Origin: Gnetum montanum
Taxonomy: Eukaryota > Streptophyta > Gnetopsida > Gnetales > Gnetaceae
Direction: 5' to 3'
NCBI GenBank assembly: GCA_015680685.1
Contig: MNCI01009245.1
Location: 93,060-154,137 of the forward strand
DNA length: 61,078 nt
In this document: positions 22,509-33,694 of the stretch, piece after piece
How positions within the stretch are numbered: position 1 is the stretch's first letter
Layout of the letters: every line of letters starts with the position of its first letter
Translations under genes and position numbers: made by a program
Notes under the pieces: model-generated
Database searches by the model: none
Told to the model about the DNA's origin: nothing
What the model saw: the letters and a program-made list of their open reading frames with translations, nothing else

Positions 22509-24848
22509 CAATATATTCATTTAGCTGAGATCGCTATTCACCTCCATCCTCACTTTAATTACAAACTCCAAAAACCATACTAGATTGTGCTAATAAACAT
22601 ACGTCTTAAATCCTTCTAAGAAGCTATCATTACGCAGGCTAAAGGACATTTAGTTTCAGATGCTTTGATTGTTATTATTCCAAACTTTACTCTTTCTCTT
22701 TCTGATCAACATATTCTAGTAGATATTATAGATCGTAGTGTGTATTGCATAATAGGTACTAGGTTAAGTTTTAAATTGTTCAGTTCTGTTAGTATCCAAA
22801 CTCTCTTTCCATTTAGCCAACAAGCTTTGTCAATAGGATCTACAAATTTGGAATATGGAACAAGTATCAATACAGAAGATCTCCATATCCACAGACTTTT
22901 TCCAAATCTAGAAGATATGCTAGAGGAATACTATGAACAAAAGAAAGCTAAGAAATCCTTTAGATCACCATCAAGATCCCATAGATATTACATGGAATTA
23001 AAACCTCCAAAACTACTTCCATATGGCCCATTAGCTCCAAAACCTATTAAACCCATAACCTTATTCAATAAATCATCCTATGATGAATATGAAGAAAGAA
23101 TACAAAAAGTGGAAAAAATATTTAAAGAATTAGGTTTTAAAATGGATCCTAAAAAAATCATTAAGCAAAAAGGGAAAAAGATGGTCATAGAAAAAAAAGG
23201 GAAAACCCATATAGAGGATGCATCTACATCATCTTCGAATGAAGAAGTATCATGTTCAACATCACGTCAGATCTGCACACATGAAAGCCTACATAAAGTA
23301 GACCACGACATTAGATGTGTTGAATGTGATGAGTTATTATGAATCAACATGAATACTAAGGACACAAAGGAAACAACCCATATGATGCAATATAAAACTT
23401 CTATAGAACAACCTTCTGATATCATTAAGTTACATAACTATATCAATAATAAACTAGCCTATGTTAGTAATCAAAACTTACTGACCTATGCAAAGGTTAG
23501 GGATGTACAAAAAGAGGTACAAGAATTACACCAAATATGGGTACCAAAATAGAAGACAGAAAAATCAAAAAAATGAAAACAATCACAGACATTAGATCTA
23601 GAAAATATTTATATCGACTCTCCACCGGTTACTTCTCCTAAAAGTAAAAAGAAATCCAAACAATGGGTTCAGAGGAGAAGACTAGTTCATACAATTCCAA
23701 AATCAGAGAAAGGAAAGGAAGAAGAAGAAATTCATGCTAATGAGGAAGATAATGAAACACTCTATATAGGGAGTGAGGGTTCATTAGATGAAGAGGAGAA
23801 AAAAATGTTACAAAAACAAGGAATGATATTCCAAGATCCAAAGGATCTAATAGCGATGTAGATAAGAAGGACATCAAAGAAGCCACCACCATATTTTAGT
23901 ATGGACAACAAATCCATTAAAGAATGACAAAAAGAAATTGATAAAATTAGTGGATTTATTTCTAGACAAATCATCTTGGAAAAGAAAATGTATGAACATG
24001 CCATACTCAATGCAACATTAAACTTTGAAGAGATGTTAAAACGTTGGTGGAATTTCATAAAAGCACCTATCCAGAAAAAGTTATTAAATAAACCCCNAAA
24101 GCTAATAGGGATAGCACATATAGGACTTTGTTTTATGGTTTTAGGTTACATAGAATACAGGATATGTCTCCATTCCTTGACATCATGGAAGAATGGTATT
24201 ATTATGGAAAACTCATATATGACATAGGGGCAAAAGAACATTTTCTAGGATGCCTCCCAGCACCATTTGCCAATTACTATAGGTTCCACCTCCAGAGCGA
24301 ATAAAAATATCTGCAAGAAATGAGTTTTAATTCCATTCACCAATTCCTAGAGAAGGTTACAAGAGATCTGTGTGTACAACAAAAAACATAGAAGTTAATA
24401 GGATCACTTACTAAACAAATAGTTAAAGACTTATGTTTACAAATGTGTCTAGAGGACAATTTTTCACAATTAATAAAAAATAGGACAAACCAAAATGAGC
24501 CATGTGAGTGCAAACCACCCCAACATTCTACACATAGGTACTCAAAACCAGAAAACATGGAGGAAGAAATATCAACCCAAGATAAAATAAAAGAATTGGC
24601 CACAAAAGCCTTTTAAGGGAATGTTTAAAAGAAAACAAGGGTCATACAAATCAAAGGAAGTTAGATGTTTTGTTTGCTTAAGAAAATACTATTTCAACCA
24701 ATGTCCCAAGAAAAATGATCATCCACATAAGATTAATTTTATAGAAACATTGAACATTACTGAGGATGACTTTTTCTTATCATATGATTTTGATCTATCT
24801 TTCTCAAATGGAGATATTTATTTAGAATCATCAGATCAATTCTCCAGT
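22509..24848 (+). pseudogene. Endogenous pararetrovirus, 5' coding part (movement/coat-protein-like)
   Basis: Sense copy, first part. The open stretch 22665-23342 (225 codons) begins with a hydrophobic beta-rich part and becomes Lys/Glu-rich. By position and composition it could be the end of a movement-protein-like domain, but I place this with low certainty. Short frames at 23349-23552 and around 23976 continue a Lys-rich, coiled-coil-prone polyprotein. At 24621-24851 lies a coat-protein C-terminal feature: a basic run followed by CFVCLRKYYFNQC, a CCHC-type knuckle in which the His position is Tyr and spacing is short by one. Numerous stops and shifts, plus one N at 24097. Interrupted at 24848 by solo LTR C. 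Confidence 0.65.
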
Positions 24849-25874
24849 TGATGAGACCTGAATTGCTCATAGTGCTGGCGGCCGTGTTAAGGCACCCACG
24901 TTAAGGCACCCACGTCGTATCATGGGTCGCGTTGTATCATGGGTCGCGTTGTATCATGGGCCGCGATATCGCGTACGCGATATCGCAGTCAGCCATAATT
25001 TCTATAAATAAGAGGCAGCTCTCTCTCATTTACATCCCAATTTTAGTGTAGCAAAGCTCTGGCAGTTTGATCCCTCCAGAGTTAGAATTTTCCCGTGTCT
25101 GCCTGCACTGTGGTGAATGTGATTGTATGGTGTCTTTATTCGAGTGTGTCGTACTTGGACACGCACATGACCGGCAATAAAGATTGAGATTACTTCATCA
25201 TTGCAGCATTCACTTAGTTTATTTTGTTGTTATTTATTTCATGTTATTTATTGCTTTCATAGCGCGGTGTAAGTACGACTTGACTACGAGCATCTACAGG
25301 TGTGTACGGCTAGTTAAGGAATCGGTTACTTATCGTGATTAGTCTCTCACCCCTAAACTCCTAGAAGCGGAACGAGTACGACTTGATTACGAGCATTTAA
25401 GTGTGACTGCTTGGTAGCCCAGTGGTGTAGCTAGGGGGATCTACGCTTGGTAACCCAGTGGCGTATTTGGGGTCTGCGCTTGGTAATCCCAGTGGCGTAC
25501 CTAGGCCTATGCTTGGTAGTCCCAGTGGCAGTCGTGCACGAGGTCCAAGATGTGTACGGTTGATCAAGGAATCGGTTGCTCATCGCACTTAGGGTAGATT
25601 AGAATTTCTTACCCTTTTCCTCCTAGCTTAGAGTAGTTAATATTATTTTCCACTACCATCAGGAGTAGCATAGAATTAGGAACACATCATACGCCTCATC
25701 TAGACTAAACCATACGTGACATATGCAAAACTAGTCTAGATGGGAAGACAGCGAACTGCGACCTAAGGCTAACTATCTAGGTCCCACAACTAGTCCATCT
25801 GCGGAGTTCGACCGGATCGCGCGTGCGACGTTCGTTTCGTATGGTTGAGTGTAGGGGTACCTCGCCACTCATCA
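24849..25874 (+). mobile_element. Solo LTR C (family 1)
   Basis: Starts TGATGAG and ends CTCATCA, flanked by target duplication CCAGT at 24844-24848 and 25875-25879. No internal element remains, so it is a product of LTR-LTR recombination. U3 carries tandem words (GTTAAGGCACCCAC twice, a GTATCATGGG-containing unit three times), a perfect 24-bp palindrome at 24963-24986 and a TATA box near 25004. It splits a pararetrovirus relic, so it inserted after that integration. Confidence 0.93.
24963..24986. repeat. Perfect 24-bp palindrome in solo LTR C
   Basis: GCGATATCGCGT followed by its reverse complement, identical to the palindrome at 39-62. All CpGs are intact, unlike in element A, where the equivalents are decayed. 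Confidence 0.88.
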
Positions 25875-25879
25875 CCAGT

Positions 25880-28280
25880 GAAATGGAATTTCAAAATATT
25901 CCCTCTTATCACAATAAACCAAGGACATATTTGTATGATTCTGATTCATCAGGATACATGTATCATGTTTAAATGAATGAAGAATCGGATAGTGATGATT
26001 TTTATGATAGAGACCCAACTTACTCCATGTTAAAAAGCCAACTTAGACAATTAGAGAAAAAATGGCAAAAGGTTCCTTTAGATGATTTACATAAGTTTAG
26101 AGCTTATAAAGACAAAGTAAAAAGTAAGCGAAATGAAATAAATGTGCATAAAAAATGATAGAAGAATCCATAGGGTTTTTCCAAGATTCTCAAAATCCTC
26201 ACAGTGAAGAAAACCTAGAGGATACACAAACATCTAAAGATCCAAGCTTAGAAAATGACACACATAATATCCAAACATCTATGTGGTGTCAATATAGAAT
26301 AAAACAATTAAAAAGGTTCATTCAATAGGCCATAGAAGAAATAGAAAAATTGGAACAACAAGACGAAAGTTGACAGCAACAAATTTATGAAAAAGAAACA
26401 AAACATGTAGGTGTTTTTCTAGAAGTCAACTGTAATGACTCACAACCAATCTTACCCACCTATTCATTTACTATATCATGGCCTGAGTATCATATAGATT
26501 GTTTGTTTGATACAAGAGGAGAGGTTTCTCTTTCACAACAAGAAACTATTCCATTATGTTTTTGGAAAGAAAAAGAACCATCTCACATTTATTTCAATAC
26601 CCAAAAAAGACTCTTGACAAAACAAGCCTAACTTCCTATATTATTGGCAGATAATAAAATCGTTTATTTAAAAGTTTGTCAATTTCCATTATCTTCATAT
26701 GATTGCCTTATAGGTGTCGATAATCTACAATACTATGATATAGGTATTTCCAAGGTCTAGACCACTATAGCTTTCCTAGAGTTAAAGCTAGACAAAAATT
26801 CCAAACCCAAAAAATCCCAAAAAAGAATGAAAAAATGAGAAAATTGGATTATCAACCAGATTGAAGAAAAAAAATTTATCTTTGATGATCTACACAAAAC
26901 ATTATTACAATTTGCTAGTAATGATCCCACAGCATTCCGACATAGGAAAGAACATTGGTGTCGGATTGACTTAAAAGATGGAGTTAAGGTTAAGTCCACA
27001 GCTCAACACATAGGCATGTCTCCAAGCCTTCAAAAAGAATGTGAAACTAAAATTTAGGATCTTTTGCAAAAACAATTGATCAGACTAAGTACAAGAATGT
27101 TTGCTTATGCAGCATTTTTGTTAATAAACGAGTTGAATTAGTTAGAGGTAAGAAATGTTTAGTTGTTAATTATAAACCTTTGAATGATACTAGTAAGTCT
27201 ATACAACATCCTATTCCCAATAAGGATGATCTATTTCAATGATTGCCACACACTAACCTGTATTCGAAGTTTGATTTAAAGCCAGGATTTTGGCAGATAC
27301 AAGTTCACCCTAAAGATCGTTCAAAGATTGCATTTACAGTCCCAAGAGGAATTTATGAGTGGAATGTTTTACCATTCAGCATAAAAACTGCTCCATCCAT
27401 TTTCCAAAAGATGATGGATTTAATTTTCCACTCTTATCCTTTTATATTAGCATATATAAATGATATTTTAATACTTAGAAAATCTGTTAAAGAACATATG
27501 GAACACTTAAATATTTTTGTTGTTCTTTCTAAGAATGGTCTTGTACTTTCCCTAACAAACATGAAAATTGGACAATCACAAATAGAATTTTTAGGATTAG
27601 AAATTTCAGCAAGAATCATTCAATTACAACCACATATTGTACAAAGCATAATAAAATTTTCAGATGTTCTAGAAAATAAATTACAAATCCAGGGATTCTT
27701 AGGGTGTATAAATTATGTTTCTGGTTTCTTTAAAAATATAGCCCAAGAAAGAGATGTACTAAACTAGTTATTGCAGAAACATTCTCTTCCATTGAATAAC
27801 AGATGCACTAAAGCTGTCAAAACCATTAAACAAACCTATCATAATTTACCACCATTATTCTTACCAGGAGAAGGTAAATTCATTCTTGAAACAAATGCTT
27901 CTGAGTAATTTTGGGGAGCCACATTAAAACAAGAGTAGGATGATATTATTAGGATTTGCAAATATGCTTCTGGAAAATTCAACGAAGCACAAAAACGGTA
28001 CCATAGTTCTCATAAAGAACTCCTTGCCATAGGTAAAGGTATCAAAAAATTTTGGTTGTTCCTTCAGCCCCAAAGATTTATTGTTTGAAGTGATTTAAAA
28101 AACTTTGACAAATATTTGTAATCAAAAAATTTATCCAAGGTGGCTCATACATGGCTTATACGATGGAGTTTGTTTTTAGCCAATTTTGAATTTGATAGTG
28201 AATATCTTGAAGGGAATAAAAATTACTTAGCCAATTTCCTAACTAGGGAATTCCAGTTCCCTAGTCCTACTAATGTTTGA
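25880..28280 (+). pseudogene. Endogenous pararetrovirus, protease-RT-RNase H part
   Basis: Continuation of the sense copy after solo LTR C. Order: a Glu/Lys-rich linker (about 25970-26400); a protease-like region with FDTRGEVSLS near 26510, where the triad Gly after Asp-Thr is replaced by Arg; reverse transcriptase from about 26900, with the open part 27243-27767 containing 'SKFDLKPGFWQIQV', 'FSIKTAPSIFQKMM' and 'AYINDILI', i.e. the YxDD box with its first Asp replaced by Asn; RNase H about 27880-28280, where the catalytic motif reads ETNASE. No integrase follows, which supports a pararetrovirus rather than an LTR element. Catalytic substitutions, nonsense codons and the inserted LTR mean it is inert. 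Confidence 0.85.
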
Positions 28281-29180
28281 AGTTTGTATAGAATTCTTAT
28301 GAGGCGAAGGATGGAATTTTCATTCTTCTAGAAATTTACATCCTTGTACAACTCATGAAAGGTTTCTTAATTTTCCATAGTATTTTCCTAAGACCACCAG
28401 ACACCAATCCAGTTGGAAAGAATTCTAATCACTAACTGAAGCACATCAATTTGATTCCTCTATCACCCAAAGGGTTTTTACTGCCTATTCTATGCCATCT
28501 ATCCAAACCACTATAACAGTTATTCCTTATCCCTATATCCATCTAGCCACTGATGTTAAAATCATTCACTTACACTTTGACAGATGGTACAATAATGATT
28601 ATCTCAATTGGCCATACTACCAGCCTAGTGATTTTCATATATATCGCATTGAGTTTAATCCTTAGTCCATGCCCCCTACTGATTCCACTATGTTCTAGTC
28701 ATGGTGGGCACACTTTGGTCATGCCCCTATCCATCTTTCTAATAATTACCTAGGATATCTCAGAGCACAACTGGCTGAGCATCATGGCAATTTTTCTTTC
28801 TATGGTAGTGCAACCACTGTTGCTTGGCACTTTGTACACATGGCCTCCAGTCCTATCTATTTCTTGGTCACACGCATCTCCAAAAGAACTAACTAGCAGA
28901 ACACATGGGGACAAGCCTTTTATCAAGACGTCTATATGACTAATGCTTATGACATCCAGCATCATTGTCACATCAACCTAAAAGTACCCTACACTCTAGA
29001 ACTCTACTACCAAGATCGTCATATTGATGAATACCATGCAGCAAGGAAAAGAAGCCAAAATTTATCTAGTTGGCATCCACTCAGAGAGATCCTATGCTAG
29101 TACAAGAAGCACACCTTCAGATTCTCTCGGACATCATAATTATATTTCTGATGAATTTCATAATTAAGCAGTCAACTCAG
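28281..29180 (+). pseudogene. Pararetrovirus region downstream of RNase H
   Basis: A decayed reading frame conserved between this copy and the antisense fragment (up to about 28840), for example 'FDRWYNNDYLNWPYYQ' and 'HLSNNYLGYLRAQLAEHHG'. Conservation of peptide phrases in two independently decayed copies suggests a real protein. Beyond the shared part come 'NAYDIQHHCHINLKVPYT' and 'YYQDRHIDEYHAARKR'. I do not recognise the family; it lies where some plant pararetroviruses encode a further ORF or polyprotein extension. Confidence 0.55.
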
Positions 29181-29333
29181 AAGGAGAGGATGTAGACTTT
29201 GGTCCAAATAGTCCTCCATCACGCTAAAAAATTTGCTTGCCATAAAATCTGTAAAGATGATCTAAATCTAAAATAGTAGATTTTTCCTTATCACTCCAAC
29301 TGGCATCCACCAGTTTGGGTCAGTTCTCATATG

Positions 29334-29341
29334 TATAAATA
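29334..29341 (+). promoter_or_regulatory. Candidate pararetrovirus TATA box
   Basis: TATAAATA lies about 150 bp after the last recognisable viral coding sequence, where a pregenomic RNA promoter would be expected. I saw no tRNA-Met primer site downstream, so this remains a positional guess. Confidence 0.35.
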
Positions 29342-29344
29342 TGT

Positions 29345-30825
29345 ATCCTAGAATAAGGGTAGGGCAAGCTTACTACAATCTTAGGGAAATCTATCTACAA
29401 GTGTTTGAGTCTGTAAGAGAGTTTAGCATAAGTGAGTGTGAAGTGTGAGTCTAGAGAAGATATCAGTTTGTTGATGCATCTTGCTCAGAAACTAAGCATT
29501 CTCTCCTCTACTGAAAGAGAGATCGTTCTTTGATGCATCTTGCTCAAGAACAAGCATTCCTTTTAGTTTTGTAATCTTGTTGTGAAGTGTAAACGTCTTA
29601 AGATCACATGAGACGTTTACCAAAAATAGTAGACATTTTACCAAAGATTTGGGTTTTCATACTAGACATCTTGGCAAGGTTAGAGATGATCTAGACACAT
29701 GGGGAAACTTTCAAAAACACTCATTCAAATTCAAGAAATAGCCAAAGCAAGATGGAAATAGTCAAGGAAAAGATGAGAAGACTTGGAAAATAGCTAAAGA
29801 ACCTCAAGTTGAGTTGGGGAAAGGTTTCTAGGATTTTTACATTCCAATTTCTTATAAATACTGATGTAATTCACCATTTTTAGTGTCAAAGTGTCAAAGG
29901 GTCGAAGCACCAAAGGTCAATGTGCCAAAGTGCCAAATTCCAAAGGCCATAGTCTATAATCCTAACCATGAGAAGGAGAGAAAGCTCATGAGAGTTGAGG
30001 GAGGATAACTTGTGCAAGAATGTTGTGTTAGAGGCAAGGGAAAGCACTTAAGAGAGGTTGAGGGACTCTCTTATAAGTATCTTGTCTTGAGCTTAGACTA
30101 CATTGTGAGCAATTGAGGATTAAGAGAGAACATGTGTAACCTCTAAGATCTTGGAAGAGTTGTGAGTTGAGCTTAGCTCCTTACCATTAATGTATTTTCT
30201 ATGTATTTTGAGGATTTTCTTAATATATGGGAGATTTTCTTCATTTCATTATGTTATTTTTGCTTTCTAAGCTAAATCTTCTTGGAAGTTATGGATTAGG
30301 TCCTATTGGGATCTATTGAGGTGCAACCCCTACATCAAAATCATAGTCTTGTTAAGTAAGAATTTAATAGTTCAAGTTATATTTGAGATATCATTACATT
30401 CCTTTATAATTCTTCTAATGCATTATGTTTGCTATAAGTATTAGGGTATATCTATAGTCAAATTATTATAAAAAAGTGTGGTGAAAATAAGATTAGTATC
30501 TACCCTTTAGATTTGAAATAACAAACTTGAAATTCAGCTTCAAATTTAACCAAAAGTTGACCATAAATTAAGGACATAAATCATAGTAAATTCTATCGAT
30601 ATTATGAGTTATTGAACAATTATGATGATGAGTCTACAAGTCATGGTGTAGTCATGATTAGGTCACAGTGACTTGAAATCTAAGAATAAAACCAAACTAA
30701 GTTAATCATAGGTTGAACTATGGGTCATAATAGACCATGGGTTGTGATTAGGCCATGGTAACTATTTCAAGTTAAAATAAAAATGTCAATCCCTATGTAT
30801 TAGGAGATATAGGAGCTTCTTGGTT
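29345..30825. other. Non-coding region between pararetrovirus and LINE
   Basis: Contains direct phrases such as 'gatgcatcttgctcagaa' twice (29474, 29532) and purine-rich leader-like text at 29980-30160. No long ORF. It could be pararetrovirus leader sequence or a separate decayed element; I cannot decide. Confidence 0.4.
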
Positions 30826-30829
30826 GATA

Positions 30830-32210
30830 CATTGAACAAAAAATTGTAGGATGGAGAAATGCCCAACAATTGGATAAAAAGCATTATTATTCTCATCTAC
30901 AAAAATAAAGAAGATGTACAAAATTATGAAAACTATAGAGGAAGCAAGCCAATGAATCATGCTATAAAGCTTTAAGTAAGAGTCATAGAGTAGTGTGTCT
31001 AACTTGAAACAATAGTATTAAAAAAATTAATTTGAATTTATGCCAAGGATATCTACTATAGAGGCTATTTTCTTGATATGATAATTAATAAATATATTTA
31101 GAAAACATAGAAAAAATCTACATATGATCTTCATTAACTTGAAAAAACGAAGATGATAAAGTGCCTAGAGATATTATTTGGTGGGCTTTGTAGGAGAAAA
31201 ACATCCTTCATAAATATATTAAAGTAATCCAAGACATGTATAAACAAGCTACCACTAAAATTAGAATAGCTTGTGAAATAACATCTTATTTTCTAAATAT
31301 AGTAGCTCTACATCAAGGGAGCCTGTACTTATTTTCCATTATTATGCATGAATTAGTAAATAAAATACATGATGAAATCTCTTGGTGTATGCTATTTGCA
31401 AATAATATTATGTTGGTAGATATAACTTGAGAAAATATTACTTCTAAAATGGAGAAGTGGACACACACTCTAGAATTAAAAGGCTTAGAATTTAGCTAAA
31501 GTAAGACAAAATATATAGAATGCAATTTTATTAGCATATAGAGTGGTGAAATAGAAGTGGCAATTCAAGGCCAAAAAATCCCTCATTATAAATAATTCTG
31601 CTACCTAGGATCAATCCTCCAATTAGATAGTGAAATTAATAAAGATATAAGAAATAAAATTTAGGCAACAAGATCAAAAAAAAAATAGGCTAGTGGCATT
31701 CTATATGATAAAAGAACACTAATAAAACTAAAGAAGAAATTTTATAAGATAGCATTCAAGCCTACTATCTTATATGGTGTTGAATGTTGGGCTAAACAAG
31801 ATAGGTATGAATAATAAGTCAGGATGGAAAAAATGTAAATGCTCATATTGATGTTGAATGTTACCATAAGAGACAAACTACATAATATAGACATTAGAGG
31901 AAGGCTTAGAATGACTTAGAGAAAGGCTTAGAATAACTTCTATTTCAAATAAAGTATAAAAATGGGAGCTTAGATAGTTTAGATATGTACAAAGAAGATC
32001 AATCAAGGAGCCTATAGAAAAAAGGGTTGCTCCATCACTATTCTATGAAAGCCACTGAAAGGAAGACCAAAGGAGACATGAGAAAAAAAATTAAATATAT
32101 TTGAAGAAACTACAAAAAAGTAAATATATAGCTCTTTGTAGAGGCAAATGGTGAAAAACAATTCATGTAGCTAACCCCATTTTGTTGGGATAAGGCTAGG
32201 ATTATGATAA
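30830..32210 (+). pseudogene. LINE (non-LTR retrotransposon) 3' relic
   Basis: Frames with many stops match the RT and C-terminal part of plant LINEs: an upstream RT segment (about 30850-30980), 'QDMYKQATTKIRI', 'LHQGSLYLFSIIMHELVNKI' and 'MLFANNIMLVD' (31236-31430, 64 open codons), then 'FCYLGSILQLDSEI' and 'PTILYGVECWA'. The catalytic F-A-D-D box is F-A-N-N here. Near 32170 the text 'ccattttgttgggataaggct', followed by GATAATGATGACTAT, resembles the usual end of such plant LINEs with a short simple-repeat tail. The 5' part including the endonuclease was not found, as expected for a 5'-truncated copy. Confidence 0.8.
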
Positions 32211-32215
32211 TGATG

Positions 32216-32529
32216 ACTATGTATCATACAAGAGAGACCATAAGTTGTCATCTATTTTGCAAAGAAATTTATAAAGTGTAATACATTTAGGATAAAAATT
32301 TCAAATAAATCAAGCTTGAAGAAGGGCTAAGTAGGTACATGAAAGGTACCACAACCTTTATTCTATGCTTTATAGGCACATACAAATTCAATTATATTAA
32401 TTGAAATAACAAAAAGGGAATAATTCCCTACACTTAATTTTTAATAATTTTGTAAGAAAAAATAACATACTAAAATTTAAATGACATCTAAATCTAAGTT
32501 AAAAGGACATCTATATTTTAGATGCCTAT
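32216..32529. other. Short spacer between LINE and element D
   Basis: AT-rich, nothing recognised. The last five bases (CCTAT) are the candidate target duplication of D; its partner lies beyond the window or in the rearranged right side. Confidence 0.5.
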
Positions 32530-33456
32530 TGATGAGCAGTGAGTATACCCTACGCCCAACCATATGAATCACTAGCATTCACTTAGCAATTTGGCTGAAT
32601 TCCAAAGACTTTAGGTTTCTAAGTATACTAGTTCTAGAAGCAATTAACCATTGCAATCGTTGTCTTCCTAGCTTCACTTGTGAAGTTCAAGGGTATGGTT
32701 AAGTGTAACTGAGGCATATGATTTTTATCATTTTTATCTTTTATAGTTTAAGTCACATAAGAATAAGAATAAAGTATAAAATATTTGAGTGCTAAGTTAA
32801 TCTAACAACTAGCTAACACTTAACTTATCCTAACATAAGCACCCATTCCCACTTTTCATACACATTCTAAACACATATAGTGCTACTGAGTTACCAAACA
32901 TTAAGCATTACTAGGATTACCAAGCGTTAAATGTATGCTCAAAGTGTTCGTACTTATGTTTACTATTAAATCAATATTAATTAATTACTTAAAACATTAA
33001 AGTAAATTGCATGAATATTAAATGCTAAGAAAATAATTAATCTAGTCCAAGTGCTACAAGGTTTATTAGAAAAGCTCATCTTTATTACTATCCACACTAA
33101 AGTGCTTAGGTACAATAGTGCTCGAATGAAGATCCATGCACTCTTTGACTCCTATTGTGGGCACTTAGAAAATATTCTAACTCTCGAAAGGAAAAATTTC
33201 AAGTGCTTCACTACAAATATGAAAGGAATGCCATACATCTGATGGGTAGGTGCACATTTATAGGTAGAAACAAGGCACCCCGTTGACGAGTACATGTCAA
33301 TGGGTCAAACCATACATCGATAGGATCACATCGATGAGATCCCTTAAATGGGATCACATTGATGAGATCCCTTAAATGAGATCACATTAATGAGATCCTG
33401 TCAATGGGTCATGTCAATAGCATCTTGTTGACACCATTCAACGATGTGACTCATCA
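32530..33456 (-). repeat. 3' LTR of element D, antisense
   Basis: On the minus strand it begins TGATGAGTCACATCG at 33456 and ends at 32530 with the CTCATCA-type end decayed to CTGCTCATCA. U3 contains repeated GATCTCATCGATG-like units (33300-33430) instead of the GATATCGCG palindromes of A, B and C; a TATA box 'ctataaatgtgc' lies near 33263. Confidence 0.88.
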
Positions 33457-33694
33457 TACCCCCACAATTGAATGAAAACTTATCCTTCATTCCTTTACAA
33501 AATCTTGGAACGAATGGGATTATTGACTAATTACAAACATACAAAACAAAATAAACACAACAAAAAATAAGTTCCTGAGTGTATGGTTTTACAATCATTA
33601 TAAAATTTTGGTATTCAGGATAATAAAATTAAACACTAGGACAAAATTGAAAACATAGAACTCCTCAAATGACATGAAGATGATGAAAAATTTT

